NCBI RefSeq assembly: GCF_009758205.1
Contig: NZ_WRXN01000003.1
Span: forward strand, 186,001 to 250,000
From: Chitinophaga tropicalis
GTDB taxonomy: Bacteria; Bacteroidota; Bacteroidia; Chitinophagales; Chitinophagaceae
Length of the DNA: 64,000 bases
Reading direction: 5' to 3'
This document shows, piece after piece, positions 45,786-55,282 of this stretch (within the stretch, counting starts at the first letter, position 1; each line of letters starts with the position of its first letter). Below the pieces are notes generated by a model, which was not told the origin of the DNA, did no database searches, and saw only the letters and a list, made by a program, of their open reading frames with translations. A program made the position numbers and the translations under genes.

Positions 45786-46538
45786 TCAGAATTTTATCTC
45801 TAGTTTCTGAGAAACGAGTTTACCGTCTTTGTAGTATTCCAGAAGCCATTCACTGTCTTTTTTGAAGACAATACCGTTTGTTGTTCCATCTTCAGCTATG
45901 AAATAGTCCTGTGCGGATGTTTTAAACAGTGTTAATACTTTTTTGGGAGTGGTATCAATCAGCTGATACCCGGTGGGAGTGGTTTGTGCATATAAGGTCC
46001 CTGTGGGGATTGTAACTGAGGCTGGCGGAGCTGCAGGGACCTGAGCAGGTGCCGGAGCTGATACCGGTGCAGGTGCCGGGGTAGTTGCCTGTGCTTGTGT
46101 GGCTATGGCGCCGTCATATTTATATGGTACATCGTTCAGTGAAGAGAAAGCATCTCTGAGAGCGAGGTTGTATGCAATGGGAAATTCCTTTTCCCTGCTT
46201 TTTCCTTCTTTGCTTTTAAAGATGATATTGTCCTGGCAGTCTTTCAGGACCAGGGTAAGGTTGGTGCTGAACAGTCCTTTTTTCTGTGTTACTTCAGCTT
46301 TAAGCGCATTGCATTTATTGGTAGCTACCTCCGGTGGTAATCCGCTGTTACCGACAAATGCGGTGAATCCTTTCTCTTCCAGCAGCAGCTTTGCTACGGT
46401 ATTCAGGCCATACTGGTCGTCTTCTTTAGAAAATTCGAATCTTTCAGGAACAAGTACATATTTGTAATTGTTGATGGTGGTTTGTGAATAGCCTGTTAAG
46501 GTAAATAGTGTGAAAATGATTAATGCGTATGCCTTCAT
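45786..46538 (-). CDS. secreted protein with Pro/Ala linker, unknown function
   Basis: A 250-aa protein with a signal peptide (about 1-18, ending TGYSQ). The N-terminal domain (YKYVLVPERFEFSKEDDQYG, LALRDAFSSLNDVPYKYDG) is common in Bacteroidota envelope proteins. A linker rich in Pro-Ala at about 150-175 leads to a C-terminal beta-rich domain (LFKTSAQDYFIAEDGTTNGI, WLLEYYKDGKLVSQKLEI). No catalytic residues are recognised. It lies upstream of katG on the same strand but is separated by the katG promoter region. Confidence 0.65.
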   Translation of the reverse strand: MKAYALIIFTLFTLTGYSQTTINNYKYVLVPERFEFSKEDDQYGLNTVAKLLLEEKGFTAFVGNSGLPPEVATNKCNALKAEVTQKKGLFSTNLTLVLKDCQDNIIFKSKEGKSREKEFPIAYNLALRDAFSSLNDVPYKYDGAIATQAQATTPAPAPVSAPAPAQVPAAPPASVTIPTGTLYAQTTPTGYQLIDTTPKKVLTLFKTSAQDYFIAEDGTTNGIVFKKDSEWLLEYYKDGKLVSQKLEIKF

Positions 46539-46798
46539 AAGAAATTCCTGGTTCGTTTATGACGAATATAAGGCAAAAACCCGCAAGTTGTTATGTTGCG
46601 AGTGAGGGGCTTATTCATGATTTAGTAATTGCCCGTTTTTGTGGATACTACCCAAAAATAGCTATTTTAAATTCCCCGCCTTTATCCTAATTTGGCCGGC
46701 GAATGGCCAACTATATTGTTACTGTGCTGATTATACGTAGCCTCAATAACAAATATTAGCATGGAAATAACAGGAACAATTGTTAACAAACATTTTAC

Positions 46799-49700
46799 AT
46801 GAGAACCAGATTTATTTACCAGGACGGAAAATCACATAAGTTCTGGGACATCGAGATTGCAGGTAGCCAGTTTACGGTTTATTATGGTAAAGCTGGTACT
46901 CAGGGACAAATTCAAACCAAGGAATTCACTTCTGAAGAAGAGTGCAGAAAAGCAGCTGAAAAGCTGATAGCTGAAAAGACTAAGAAAGGGTATAGCCCGA
47001 TCAGTGAAGAAGGCGGCCCTGAAACTGTTAGCCCCGAAGCAGCTGCTCCTGAACCAGTTACATCCAAAACCGACGGTTCTGCGCTACCACAGCATTTATT
47101 CGGAGACCTGCTGGCGCTTGCGCAGCACCTGGCTGATGGAAAGTATGAGGGAGAGCTGGAAACTGTACCTGTAACAGATGAGAATATTGAAGAGATGGAA
47201 GCTGCTGCCGGTTTCCAGATGCCGGAGGAATACGTTGATTTCTGGCTGGAGAAAGGGTCTCTCTTTTTTAGCAAAGACGATTTTATTTGTGCGGTATATT
47301 GTTATAATGCTGAAGGCATTAATGGGAATAGCCTGTATGGCTTTTTAAAGTTCTATGAGGGTTTTTACAGGTGCAAGTTCAAACTGCTGGATGAAGAAGC
47401 CCCTTTCTTATTGAAATGTTGCTGGGTATTGGGGATGATCATCCATGGAGATGAAATGAGGATCTTTGTCAGTGACCCATTGGGAAGGATAAATAGCATT
47501 CATTTCCCCCAGGCATTGAGAAATACAAGTGATGAGGCTTTTCTGCAGGCCTTATCACCTCTGCTGGAAACGAAGGCCTCGCTGAAATCTTTTATAGGTA
47601 CGGCAGCTTTCGAGGCATTAACTGTTAACACTGATGAAGCAGACGAGGAAACAGGGGAGAATGAAGATGAGGATGCAGCAGCAAAGGCTTTCATTGAAAA
47701 GCATGGTCTGAAGGCTGTTTCTTATGGCGAAGTACTGGATGCTCTGAACGTAGATCAGCTATTTGAATATTGGGATGAAGGAGAAGATAATACCTACTCC
47801 GGCAATTATGAAAGCGAGCGGGAATATTTTGAAGAGTACATGAACGCTATTTATTATTGTGACGGGGACCTGCATATTGATGGAGACCTGCAGATCCCGA
47901 ATAGTAATATAGATCTTCTTGTGGTGCGCGGTAATATGACCATAAAAGGCAAGATTACGGAGACTACAGCTTACTATGTTACCGGCAATACAACTGTTGA
48001 TTACATTAGCCTGGGATATTTTCAGAAGACCGGAGGTACAGAAACCATCCGTTATGTTGCTTCTGCCTGGGGAGAAGATGATGAGGTAGTACATTCCATG
48101 CCTTTCCGGAGCATTAACGCGCCGTATTTCTTCTCCTGGTTCTATGACCTGGGTTGTTTTGAATTTGCACCGGAAACAGTGATCACGGCCCTGTACAATT
48201 ACGATGAGCTATCATCTTATGTAACAGATAATGCTTTTTTACCCTGGCACGATTATGCTTATGCCTTCCTTCCGGACCTTTGTTATACCCTGGAAGATTC
48301 CGGGCATGATACGCTGAACATCAGTGTCCGTTCTGTTTATGAGGCGCTGAAGAACAATCAGCCAGTGCTGCAGAAAGGAGTTACGCTGGAAGGTATTAAA
48401 CTGACATATAAAGGCCTGCGCCTGAAAAAGGAAGAAGATAATGCCGGCGCTTACCAATGTTTTAAAGAAGCGTTCACGAAAGCTCCTGGTTATTACCTGG
48501 CTTACTATCATGCAGGTAAATGCCTGGTTGATGAGAAGGCATACGGACAGGCGAAGGAGACCTTCATCAAGGGTATTCCTTATACTCCGGAGAAAGTTAA
48601 ATATGAATATACCTGTCTGCAGGAAGCTGCTTTATGTGCTGTACGTACCGGGGAATATGATAAATCTATTGAACTGGCGAATGCGGCATTGAAAAAGGAT
48701 GAGTCAGCATATTTTGTGTTACGGATAATAGGAGAAGCGCTTATTTTCCAGAATAAGCTGGAGGAAGCTAAAGGCTACCTGGAAAGATCGGTTGAAAAAA
48801 GAAGCATTTTCAGCAATAACTGGTTGCTGGGATTGATCTACCATCTTCAGGGAGATGAAAAAAAGGCGGACAGGTTCTACCAGGTTGCTGTTCAAAAAAG
48901 CGCCAGAGCACAGCCTTATGCGCAGCATACCAGTCTTCATTATATATACGGAGACCCGGTGACTGTGAACTGGGATACGCAGAAGCCGGCAGCGGCTGTA
49001 AAGGACCAGGCATACTGGGACCAGTTCTTTGCTGACATGCTGGGTAAATATGGGCCGGATATGTATAAAAAGGTGGGTGAGTTTCCCCATGAATGGCTTG
49101 AAAGTAAATTATTGACGATACCGGAGCAATACCGCACGAAAGATATGTTACAGGCATTGCTGGAGCATAAAACGAAGGGGGAATATGATGTAAGAGGCCG
49201 GGTGATAGCCTGTTTCAAACCTGAGCTGTATACACAGGAAATTATCCTGCTGGCGGTGAACAGGGAGGAACCTTGTTATTACCAGGAGATACCAGCTGAA
49301 TTCCTTACAGAACAGGTGTACCAGGTGCATCCGCATGGTGTTGACCTGAAATATGTGCCAAAGGAGCAGTTGACGTATGAGCTGTGCTTCCGTGCGGTAA
49401 CGGAAAATCAATACAATTATGAGCATGTGCCGGCAGCATTCAGGGATGAGCGGATGAATATTGCGCTTATTGCCGGCGGCAACCTGCAAAGCACGCATCA
49501 CAAGGACCTGCCTTCAAAGTATTATGGTAATGAATGCATTAAACAGGCTATTGACCTGGGTATTCATGTTATTGAAAAGATCCCGGCCGAACTGGTGGAT
49601 ACAGAGATATACCAGTATGCTGCCGGAAAGTACGGACAGGAGCCGGAATGGCCTTTCATTGTTGAACAATATGACAGGGAGAGATGGCGTTGGGGATCCC

Positions 49701-51235
49701 GGTCAGATGTAAAGCGGATGGGAGAAGCTGTAAAGAAATACGGTATTGATATTTTTGAGCATATAGATGTTGAGCGGATACACAGCCGGAGCTATGGCTA
49801 TTATAAGAAGCATCTGGGGCATTTACCGGCATTTAAAGAAAGGGCTGCTTCATACGGCTGGAACGAACGGGGCAAGGTAGTGGATAAATTTTTTGATGAG
49901 TCAGAGTTTACTTATGACATTTTTGATAAGGTATGGGCCTGCTTCTGGGATGAGGATTTTATTATTAAAGCTCTCAAGGCTGAAGAACGCATTTATGATC
50001 TGCCAAAGAAATATCTCACGCAAAAAATCTGTGATATTGCGGTAGAAAAGAGCTCATACGATTTCCAGTTTGTGCCTGAACAATTTGTGACAAAGCAGAT
50101 GTGTGAAAAGGCCTGCTCTATGGATTATGGCGCGGCGCTGGAATTTGTTCCTTTATCTATGCGTACAGAGAAGGTTTGTGAACTGGCGATACGCCAGGAT
50201 ATAGCCAATATAAAATTTGTACCTGTTGAACTGCGTACAGAGGCGTTTTGTGCAGGAGCCATTCTGAAGAACAAAAAGCTGGGTAAATATATTCCGCACG
50301 CGCAGTATAGAGCTGTTTATGAGATGCTCTTTATAAAATACAAGAACAGGTTTTCAGTGGATTATCTGCTGGTAAACCTGGGACTAGGGCTGATCATTGA
50401 TAAGAATTACGGAGAGGCGAGGAAGAAATTAGGAGAGGCGGAGACTACCCGGGACGCTGATCCGGCTTACCTGCATCAATCTGCTTACTATCTTGGCTGG
50501 AGCTACTTTCTGGAAGGAGATGCAGATAAGGCTACAGAATACTGGCGTAAATCGCAGGACATTGCCAAATCGCAGAAAATAGCCGATGAGACCTGGTTGA
50601 CATATCCTTATGCTACCTTCCAGCTGCCGGATGTACCTGGTGTATATGAATTCAGCCAGGAGGAATTTGGCAACCAGATGCGTGAAGCAACTTTACTGAT
50701 ACAGGATAAGAGCTACATACAGGCCATCGAAATACTTGATCAGGCTGAGAAGCGGCTTAAAGATGCACAGTGTTCAGAAACGAGGTTATGGGCATATGTC
50801 TGGGACTACCAGCGTTATGCGCTTTATGAGGCCGGCAGGAAAGATGAATCGCTTGCATTATGCCGCAATACCATTGCTGAACTGAGCAAGATCACCCTGT
50901 GGGATTACCTGGAGGAGTTTAATCCTATACGCGCTGCACTGCGTGCCGCCCATAACAGTTTAGCCTATCATTACTATGAAACGGCAGCAGATCTGAAAAC
51001 CGTGGAGGAAGGGCTTAAGCATATCAAGGTTACGATGAAAACGGTGGCGCCGATAGAAAGAAAAGATGTGCTGGACCTTTTCTACGAGACCTATGCGTTG
51101 CTTTTACATAAAGCAACAGGCTTTGATGCCAAGTATCAAAAGGACCTGGAGAAGGTGGTTGCAAAGATCAATAAACTGAAACTGAGAGAGCAGGGGATAT
51201 TAACTGATGAGTATATTGAGACGGTAAAGCTGTAA
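46799..51235 (+). CDS. giant WGR-domain protein with SMI1-like, TPR and DUF4116-like repeats
   Basis: A 1478-aa protein without a signal peptide. A WGR domain opens it (about 1-70: FWDIEIAGSQFTVYYGKAGT). An SMI1/KNR4-like segment lies at about 105-260 (EEMEAAAGFQMPEEYVDFWL). A middle region resembles polypeptide-binding repeats (YYCDGDLHIDGDLQIPNSNI). TPR-like units follow (AYQCFKEAFTKAPGYYLAYY, YLAYYHAGKCLVDEKAYGQA). Repeats of DUF4116 type come next (EKVCELAIRQDIANIKFVPV, ELRTEAFCAGAILKNKKLGK), then more TPR-like helices to the end. WGR binds nucleic acid or PARP-like partners, SMI1-like domains often occur in toxin-immunity proteins, and the rest suggests a scaffold. No enzyme active site is seen. 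Cytoplasmic; a strong terminator follows. Confidence 0.82.
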   Translation: MRTRFIYQDGKSHKFWDIEIAGSQFTVYYGKAGTQGQIQTKEFTSEEECRKAAEKLIAEKTKKGYSPISEEGGPETVSPEAAAPEPVTSKTDGSALPQHLFGDLLALAQHLADGKYEGELETVPVTDENIEEMEAAAGFQMPEEYVDFWLEKGSLFFSKDDFICAVYCYNAEGINGNSLYGFLKFYEGFYRCKFKLLDEEAPFLLKCCWVLGMIIHGDEMRIFVSDPLGRINSIHFPQALRNTSDEAFLQALSPLLETKASLKSFIGTAAFEALTVNTDEADEETGENEDEDAAAKAFIEKHGLKAVSYGEVLDALNVDQLFEYWDEGEDNTYSGNYESEREYFEEYMNAIYYCDGDLHIDGDLQIPNSNIDLLVVRGNMTIKGKITETTAYYVTGNTTVDYISLGYFQKTGGTETIRYVASAWGEDDEVVHSMPFRSINAPYFFSWFYDLGCFEFAPETVITALYNYDELSSYVTDNAFLPWHDYAYAFLPDLCYTLEDSGHDTLNISVRSVYEALKNNQPVLQKGVTLEGIKLTYKGLRLKKEEDNAGAYQCFKEAFTKAPGYYLAYYHAGKCLVDEKAYGQAKETFIKGIPYTPEKVKYEYTCLQEAALCAVRTGEYDKSIELANAALKKDESAYFVLRIIGEALIFQNKLEEAKGYLERSVEKRSIFSNNWLLGLIYHLQGDEKKADRFYQVAVQKSARAQPYAQHTSLHYIYGDPVTVNWDTQKPAAAVKDQAYWDQFFADMLGKYGPDMYKKVGEFPHEWLESKLLTIPEQYRTKDMLQALLEHKTKGEYDVRGRVIACFKPELYTQEIILLAVNREEPCYYQEIPAEFLTEQVYQVHPHGVDLKYVPKEQLTYELCFRAVTENQYNYEHVPAAFRDERMNIALIAGGNLQSTHHKDLPSKYYGNECIKQAIDLGIHVIEKIPAELVDTEIYQYAAGKYGQEPEWPFIVEQYDRERWRWGSRSDVKRMGEAVKKYGIDIFEHIDVERIHSRSYGYYKKHLGHLPAFKERAASYGWNERGKVVDKFFDESEFTYDIFDKVWACFWDEDFIIKALKAEERIYDLPKKYLTQKICDIAVEKSSYDFQFVPEQFVTKQMCEKACSMDYGAALEFVPLSMRTEKVCELAIRQDIANIKFVPVELRTEAFCAGAILKNKKLGKYIPHAQYRAVYEMLFIKYKNRFSVDYLLVNLGLGLIIDKNYGEARKKLGEAETTRDADPAYLHQSAYYLGWSYFLEGDADKATEYWRKSQDIAKSQKIADETWLTYPYATFQLPDVPGVYEFSQEEFGNQMREATLLIQDKSYIQAIEILDQAEKRLKDAQCSETRLWAYVWDYQRYALYEAGRKDESLALCRNTIAELSKITLWDYLEEFNPIRAALRAAHNSLAYHYYETAADLKTVEEGLKHIKVTMKTVAPIERKDVLDLFYETYALLLHKATGFDAKYQKDLEKVVAKINKLKLREQGILTDEYIETVKL

Positions 51236-51245
51236 TGTCTGAAGA

Positions 51246-51293
51246 TTTAATTAAGAAGCCCGGTTTCGAAAGAAGCCGGGCTTCTTAATTAAA
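51246..51293. terminator. strong rho-independent terminator
   Basis: TTTAATTAAGAAGCCCGG (51246-51263) pairs with CCGGGCTTCTTAATTAAA (51276-51293) over 18 bp with a 12-nt loop, 11 nt after the giant gene's stop. It works on either strand. Confidence 0.88.
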
Positions 51294-51373
51294 ATACAAA
51301 CTAGTTGGTATTGTTGAGAAGTCCTGGCTGTTCTACCTTAGGACCATACAGAGAACCTCAATAACCATTTTAA

Positions 51374-52174
51374 ATGAAGAAATGTTTACTCCATATTCTA
51401 CTCTTATTCTATATCCCAAATTGTTTAGCGCAAAAAGACACTTCAGCAATTGACATTGCCGGTATATCTATCGAGAACCCTTCAGGGATAGGAGGTTACT
51501 TTGGGACAATTGGCGTGGGAATAGCCGGTCAGCATAAAACGCGGAGCGGGGGGAGGCCAGATGCTAATGCCGGCGTCTATGCTGGTCTGGGCGACCCTAT
51601 AAGATATATTGGTATCGGGGCATCCGTCAGTATTATGGGTGTTTCCAACAGGTATGGAAGCAAGGGGAATTTTGGGGAAGGCAGCTTTAACATAGATATC
51701 AGTAAGCTGCTTTTCAGAGCGATATATTTAAAAGTTGGCGTTCAAAACCTTACTTTCTGGGGCTTGCCAGAGAACGCAGTGGCTGCTCAAAGAAGCTATT
51801 TCGGCTCAGGGACTATTCTGTTGGTCAGTAAGAAAAGGAAGATAGGAACAGCATTCAGTTATATAGCTTTAACTGTTGGAGCGGGTAATGGATTGTTCAG
51901 GAAAGAGAAAAATTTCACTGTAGATGGAAGTGGAAACCTGAATCCGTTCTATAGCATAGCGGTGCCCGTTTTCCGTCAGACGAATGCTGTAGTTGAATGG
52001 TCAGGATATGACATCAGCACAGGCCTTTTATCATATGTGAAACTTTCAAAGAAACAGGCATTGGGTATTGGTTTTGAAATAACTGATTATTTATTGAAGC
52101 GCCCCAGATATGCTTTAACCTTTTCTTATTCTCTCAATTTACTAAAAAACTATTATCATGATTACAAAAGGTAA
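51374..52174 (+). CDS. secreted beta-rich protein of unknown function, possible outer-membrane barrel
   Basis: A 266-aa protein with a signal peptide (about 1-19, ending CLAQ). It is glycine-rich with alternating strands (GIGGYFGTIGVGIAGQHKTR, YIGIGASVSIMGVSNRYGSK, YALTFSYSLNLLKNYYHDYK). This suits a small outer-membrane beta-barrel, but no family is recognised. The end of the gene overlaps the start of a 52-aa lipoprotein gene by 17 nt, so the two are probably translated together. Confidence 0.6.
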   Translation: MKKCLLHILLLFYIPNCLAQKDTSAIDIAGISIENPSGIGGYFGTIGVGIAGQHKTRSGGRPDANAGVYAGLGDPIRYIGIGASVSIMGVSNRYGSKGNFGEGSFNIDISKLLFRAIYLKVGVQNLTFWGLPENAVAAQRSYFGSGTILLVSKKRKIGTAFSYIALTVGAGNGLFRKEKNFTVDGSGNLNPFYSIAVPVFRQTNAVVEWSGYDISTGLLSYVKLSKKQALGIGFEITDYLLKRPRYALTFSYSLNLLKNYYHDYKR

Positions 52175-52316
52175 ATCCTATTGGTTGCTGCTGGTCCTTT
52201 TGGTATTAGTTGTATTATCAGAAGGTTGTGCAGGTTATACGTTCTACATAAATGGTATTCCGATCAACCCTGAACCTCATCCAAGATTTGATCTTAATCC
52301 ACCAAATCCGCGGTAG
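52158..52316 (+). CDS. 52-aa lipoprotein overlapping the barrel-like gene
   Basis: ATG at 52158, TAG at 52314. The start MITKGKSYWLLLVLLVLVVL runs into a lipobox LSEGC (Cys24). The mature part is only about 29 residues and Pro-rich (INPEPHPRFDLNPPNPR). The gene begins inside the preceding coding sequence, in another frame, implying translational coupling. Function is unknown; a small partner of the barrel-like protein is one option. Confidence 0.6.
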   Translation: MITKGKSYWLLLVLLVLVVLSEGCAGYTFYINGIPINPEPHPRFDLNPPNPR

Positions 52317-52382
52317 GAGTAAAAGGAATGATGCAGCAGCATTAAGCATACTGCATCATTGTAGTATTATGAGAGGGAAAGT

Positions 52383-53390
52383 CTAGTTGTTCTCGAAGTA
52401 TTCGAAACCATCGATAATGTCGAGATAAGCGCCGTCGAAGTGGCTGTCGATCAGCTTTTTGGTATAAGAAGCATCGTTACCGTAGATGATGCTTTTCCAG
52501 TCGGCGTTCCAGTACTGTACTTTATAGTTACCCGGCCAGTCAGGATTTTCTGCTACGATGAACGGAGGGTTACCAACGCGCCAGGTGCTCTGCCAGTAGT
52601 AACGGTAATCTTCGGCTTCTCCGATAGACATGTAGCAGATAACCAGACGTTTGCCCCCATTGGCCTTTGTTTTAAGCTGATCGATCTCTGTGGCGGTAAA
52701 TGCAACGTCGTTCAGGAACAGGTCCATTAAGATCACGTCGTAGTTTTTGGTCTTTACAGAGTCGATAAACTGCTTCTTGGAGGAGAATTTCTCAGGATTG
52801 ATAAGGTAGAGGAAATTTTTTGCCTGGGACAGACTGGTGATATTATTGGTATTCACACCATAAGGCTGGGCCGGGTAAGCAGGGATGTTGTTCAGGTCAC
52901 GCTGATCGGCAGCAAAGGAAATATAGCCGTTGCTGTTGTTGGAGCTGTAAGACTTGTCCATGTTGGTTTTCCCGGAACAATAATCCGTTACCATCACCTT
53001 TTTGGCGGTCTTGATCCTGTTGAGGAATTCCCTGATGTACAGGTTGTCAGCAGAAGGTGTTGGCTGGTTATCTTCATCATAGCCGAAGAAGAGGTCTTCC
53101 TGTCCGACGCCATCGATAGCGTTAACGTAGGCCTGTACCAGGGTACCGTCAGATTCTCCATTAGAGGTGATCAGTTCTATTCCGTTCTGAGGGATGATAG
53201 CGAACTGAGAATTCTTTGCCTTGGCATACTGGCTGATGCCGATCACGAAATTCCGCATTTCCTGGCGGTAGTCAGTAGCGGTTACTTTCTGCTGGTCAGG
53301 TTCTGCCGGACTGGTTGTTTCCGTTTTAGAGCAGGACAAGATGCTCAGTAGCATGGGCAGTGCGAACAGTACTTGTTTTCTGGTTTTCAT
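52383..53390 (-). CDS. GH114-family lipoprotein (endo-alpha-1,4-polygalactosaminidase-like)
   Basis: A 335-aa protein from the ATG at 53390, giving a lipoprotein signal MKTRKQVLFALPMLLSILSC (Cys20); a longer in-frame reading from 53618 has no signal and is unlikely. The TIM-barrel part has the GH114/TM1410 landmarks: NYDVILMDLFLNDVAFTATE, CYMSIGEAEDYRYYWQ, KSIIYGNDASYTKKLIDS and FDGAYLDIIDGFEYF. GH114 enzymes cleave galactosamine-containing polymers such as fungal galactosaminogalactan and may act on related exopolysaccharide. The lipid anchor places it in the envelope. Confidence 0.85.
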   Translation of the reverse strand: MKTRKQVLFALPMLLSILSCSKTETTSPAEPDQQKVTATDYRQEMRNFVIGISQYAKAKNSQFAIIPQNGIELITSNGESDGTLVQAYVNAIDGVGQEDLFFGYDEDNQPTPSADNLYIREFLNRIKTAKKVMVTDYCSGKTNMDKSYSSNNSNGYISFAADQRDLNNIPAYPAQPYGVNTNNITSLSQAKNFLYLINPEKFSSKKQFIDSVKTKNYDVILMDLFLNDVAFTATEIDQLKTKANGGKRLVICYMSIGEAEDYRYYWQSTWRVGNPPFIVAENPDWPGNYKVQYWNADWKSIIYGNDASYTKKLIDSHFDGAYLDIIDGFEYFENN

Positions 53391-53710
53391 AGATTTAAAT
53401 ATGGTATAATCAGAAGAACGAAACATCCTGTGTAACGGGAGGGATCGCATTTTCGGCGGCAAGTTACTACTTTGAGAAATATTACGAATTGTTAATGCTT
53501 CTAAAATTGGGATGGTGTCCGGGCTGTAAATAAATAAAGTGTTGACTATATACTTCATAGAAGTCAGGTTACGGGGAAAAAAGTGATAGTGATGTACCAG
53601 CCGGATAGGGGTTTCCATGATGGAATATTGCGTTTATACGCAGAATGTAAATTTTTCCCGTTTGCGTAAATTAAATTCCCGATCCGATCATTATGCTGTG
53701 CCTGCAATAA

Positions 53711-53718
53711 TAACTTTG
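53711..53718 (+). promoter_or_regulatory. -7 box of a short transcription unit
   Basis: TAACTTTG matches TAnnTTTG. The ATG of the 32-aa frame is 21 nt downstream and a terminator ends at about 53915, defining a transcript near 190 nt. Confidence 0.5.
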
Positions 53719-53739
53719 CGGAAATTTTTAGTGGACAAT

Positions 53740-53838
53740 ATGTTATCTTCTTTCAGAGTGCTGGTATCAGCATTTTTCTTCAGCCTTATTTCACTGACTG
53801 CAGCAGCGTTTAATATAGGAATTACTGTAAATTATTAA
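53740..53838 (+). CDS. 32-aa hydrophobic/secreted peptide
   Basis: ATG at 53740, stop at 53836. The peptide MLSSFRVLVSAFFFSLISLT then AAAFNIGITVNY resembles a signal peptide followed by about nine residues. A longer frame from 53617 is open but starts upstream of the promoter box. A hairpin, TCTAATTG/CAATTAGA (53857-53875), and the terminator follow. The RNA itself may be the functional product. Confidence 0.4.
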   Translation: MLSSFRVLVSAFFFSLISLTAAAFNIGITVNY

Positions 53839-53880
53839 TGATACAGACAGGGGAATTCTAATTGTACCAATTAGATTTAA

Positions 53881-53915
53881 AAGATGGCGTCGTTGAGGCG
53901 CCATCTTTATTTTTG
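53881..53915 (+). terminator. rho-independent terminator
   Basis: AAGATGGCG (53881-53889), a 9-nt loop, and CGCCATCTT (53899-53907) followed by TATTTTTG. Confidence 0.8.
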
Positions 53916-53962
53916 TTTAGTAACGTTATGTTATTGCCGGAAACCATATGGATCACCCGTAA

Positions 53963-54316
53963 CTACTCTTTTTGGCGGGGCGTGGGAGGACTTAATGCCA
54001 GCAGTATAATTATCAGTGCCTCAACTGCTGCATCGGCCAGGTAGATATCGGAGATGATGTCAGTCAGCGAATAGTAGGTATCGATGATGAGGAAGCTCAG
54101 GGCGGAAGTATAGTTCAATACCATGAATTTAGTTCGGGCCCTGCTCATTACGAGGATGGTTATACCCACTGAGATAATCAGTAATGCCACCATTTTAACC
54201 AGCCATATATCTGTTTTAGGGCCGGTTACCAGCATAAAGCTACCGATGTGCAGGATAGGCCAGATGCCGGTGGCCAGGTAGTATATACCCTGTGCTGTGC
54301 AGATGAATTTCCTCAT
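53963..54316 (-). CDS. small membrane protein with about four helices
   Basis: A 117-aa protein. Hydrophobic segments lie near 12-33 (YYLATGIWPILHIGSFMLVT), 40-57 (LVKMVALLIISVGITILVMS), 70-85 and 95-110 (AAVEALIIILLALSPP). No family or catalytic residue is recognised. It begins 12 nt after the GH43 gene's stop on the same strand, so it may be co-transcribed with it. Confidence 0.6.
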   Translation of the reverse strand: MRKFICTAQGIYYLATGIWPILHIGSFMLVTGPKTDIWLVKMVALLIISVGITILVMSRARTKFMVLNYTSALSFLIIDTYYSLTDIISDIYLADAAVEALIIILLALSPPTPRQKE

Positions 54317-54328
54317 GTTACAAAGATC

Positions 54329-55198
54329 TCAATTATCAGGCCTTGTTTGGATGACCTGTTGAATAGTACCGTCTTCATTATAAAAAAGATCATCTACGCA
54401 TATGGAACGCCTATGGCTACCGCCATCCGGAAGTGCGCCGTTATGGTAGAAGAAATAGGCCTGACCTTTAAAATCGAGTGTAGCTGGCCGGTTAGTTTCA
54501 CAGTTAAATACAACATCGTTGACAATGCCTTTAAATTCCCATGGCCCTTGAATGTTTCTGCTCATTGCATAGGCTACTTTCTCCGGGAATTCATAACCGT
54601 ACATGATATAATACCAGCCATTCCTTTTATATACATGTACACCTTCCATGAAGCCTGGCAGAGAAATTAATGAAGGGACATCAGCCAGTTCGATCATGTT
54701 TGAACTGAGTTTTGTGTAATAGCATTGTTTGCTGCCCCAGAAGATGTATGGTTGTCCGTCGTCATCAATAAGTACTGAAGGATCAAGGTTAGCTTTTTCA
54801 TTGTCTGTGGGAGGGATGTGGGTAGTATCAATGAGGGCTGCACCAATGGCGTCTGTAAATGGTCCTGTGGGATGGCTTGCTGTAGCCACGCCAATAGCTT
54901 TGCCCGGAATGGAAGCGTGTGTTACGGCTACGTACCAGTAGAACCGGCCGTTCCGTTCAATCACTTTGGAGGCGTAGGCATCACCTTTAGCCCAGCTGAA
55001 GTCTGTGGCCTTCAACGGGGAGGGGTGTTCCTGCCAGTTGATCATATCAGCCGAGGAAAAGCAGAGCCAGTCTTTCATCACGTAGTCATCAACAGCAGGA
55101 GGAGGTTCATCATGACCGGTGTAAAGATATACGGTATCATTATGTACAATTACTGTTGGGTCTGCAGTGAATTTATGTGTGATGACCGGGTTTTTCAT
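54329..55198 (-). CDS. GH43-family glycosidase
   Basis: A 289-aa five-bladed-propeller-type protein without a signal peptide. The three acidic residues are present: Asp13 (TADPTVIVHNDTVYLYTGHD), Asp139 (NLDPSVLIDDDGQPYIFWGS) and Glu185 (GFMEGVHVYKRNGWYYIMYG). This set fits beta-xylosidase/arabinofuranosidase-type GH43 enzymes. A cytoplasmic location is suggested by the lack of a signal, but a start in the short upstream gap is not excluded. The substrate is probably an arabinose- or xylose-containing side chain; inferred from the family. Confidence 0.88.
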   Translation of the reverse strand: MKNPVITHKFTADPTVIVHNDTVYLYTGHDEPPPAVDDYVMKDWLCFSSADMINWQEHPSPLKATDFSWAKGDAYASKVIERNGRFYWYVAVTHASIPGKAIGVATASHPTGPFTDAIGAALIDTTHIPPTDNEKANLDPSVLIDDDGQPYIFWGSKQCYYTKLSSNMIELADVPSLISLPGFMEGVHVYKRNGWYYIMYGYEFPEKVAYAMSRNIQGPWEFKGIVNDVVFNCETNRPATLDFKGQAYFFYHNGALPDGGSHRRSICVDDLFYNEDGTIQQVIQTRPDN

Positions 55199-55282
55199 TT
55201 TTGCAGTTTGTTGGTTTTCTGCAAACTTTATGCCTTTAGCCCCGGGTTACCAGGCTGTGAAGATGGGTCTGTTGTAAAGTAT

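Noticed and set aside
53391..53618. 76-residue N-terminal extension of the GH114 protein
   Set aside because: It has no signal and would bury the lipobox at the ATG at 53390.
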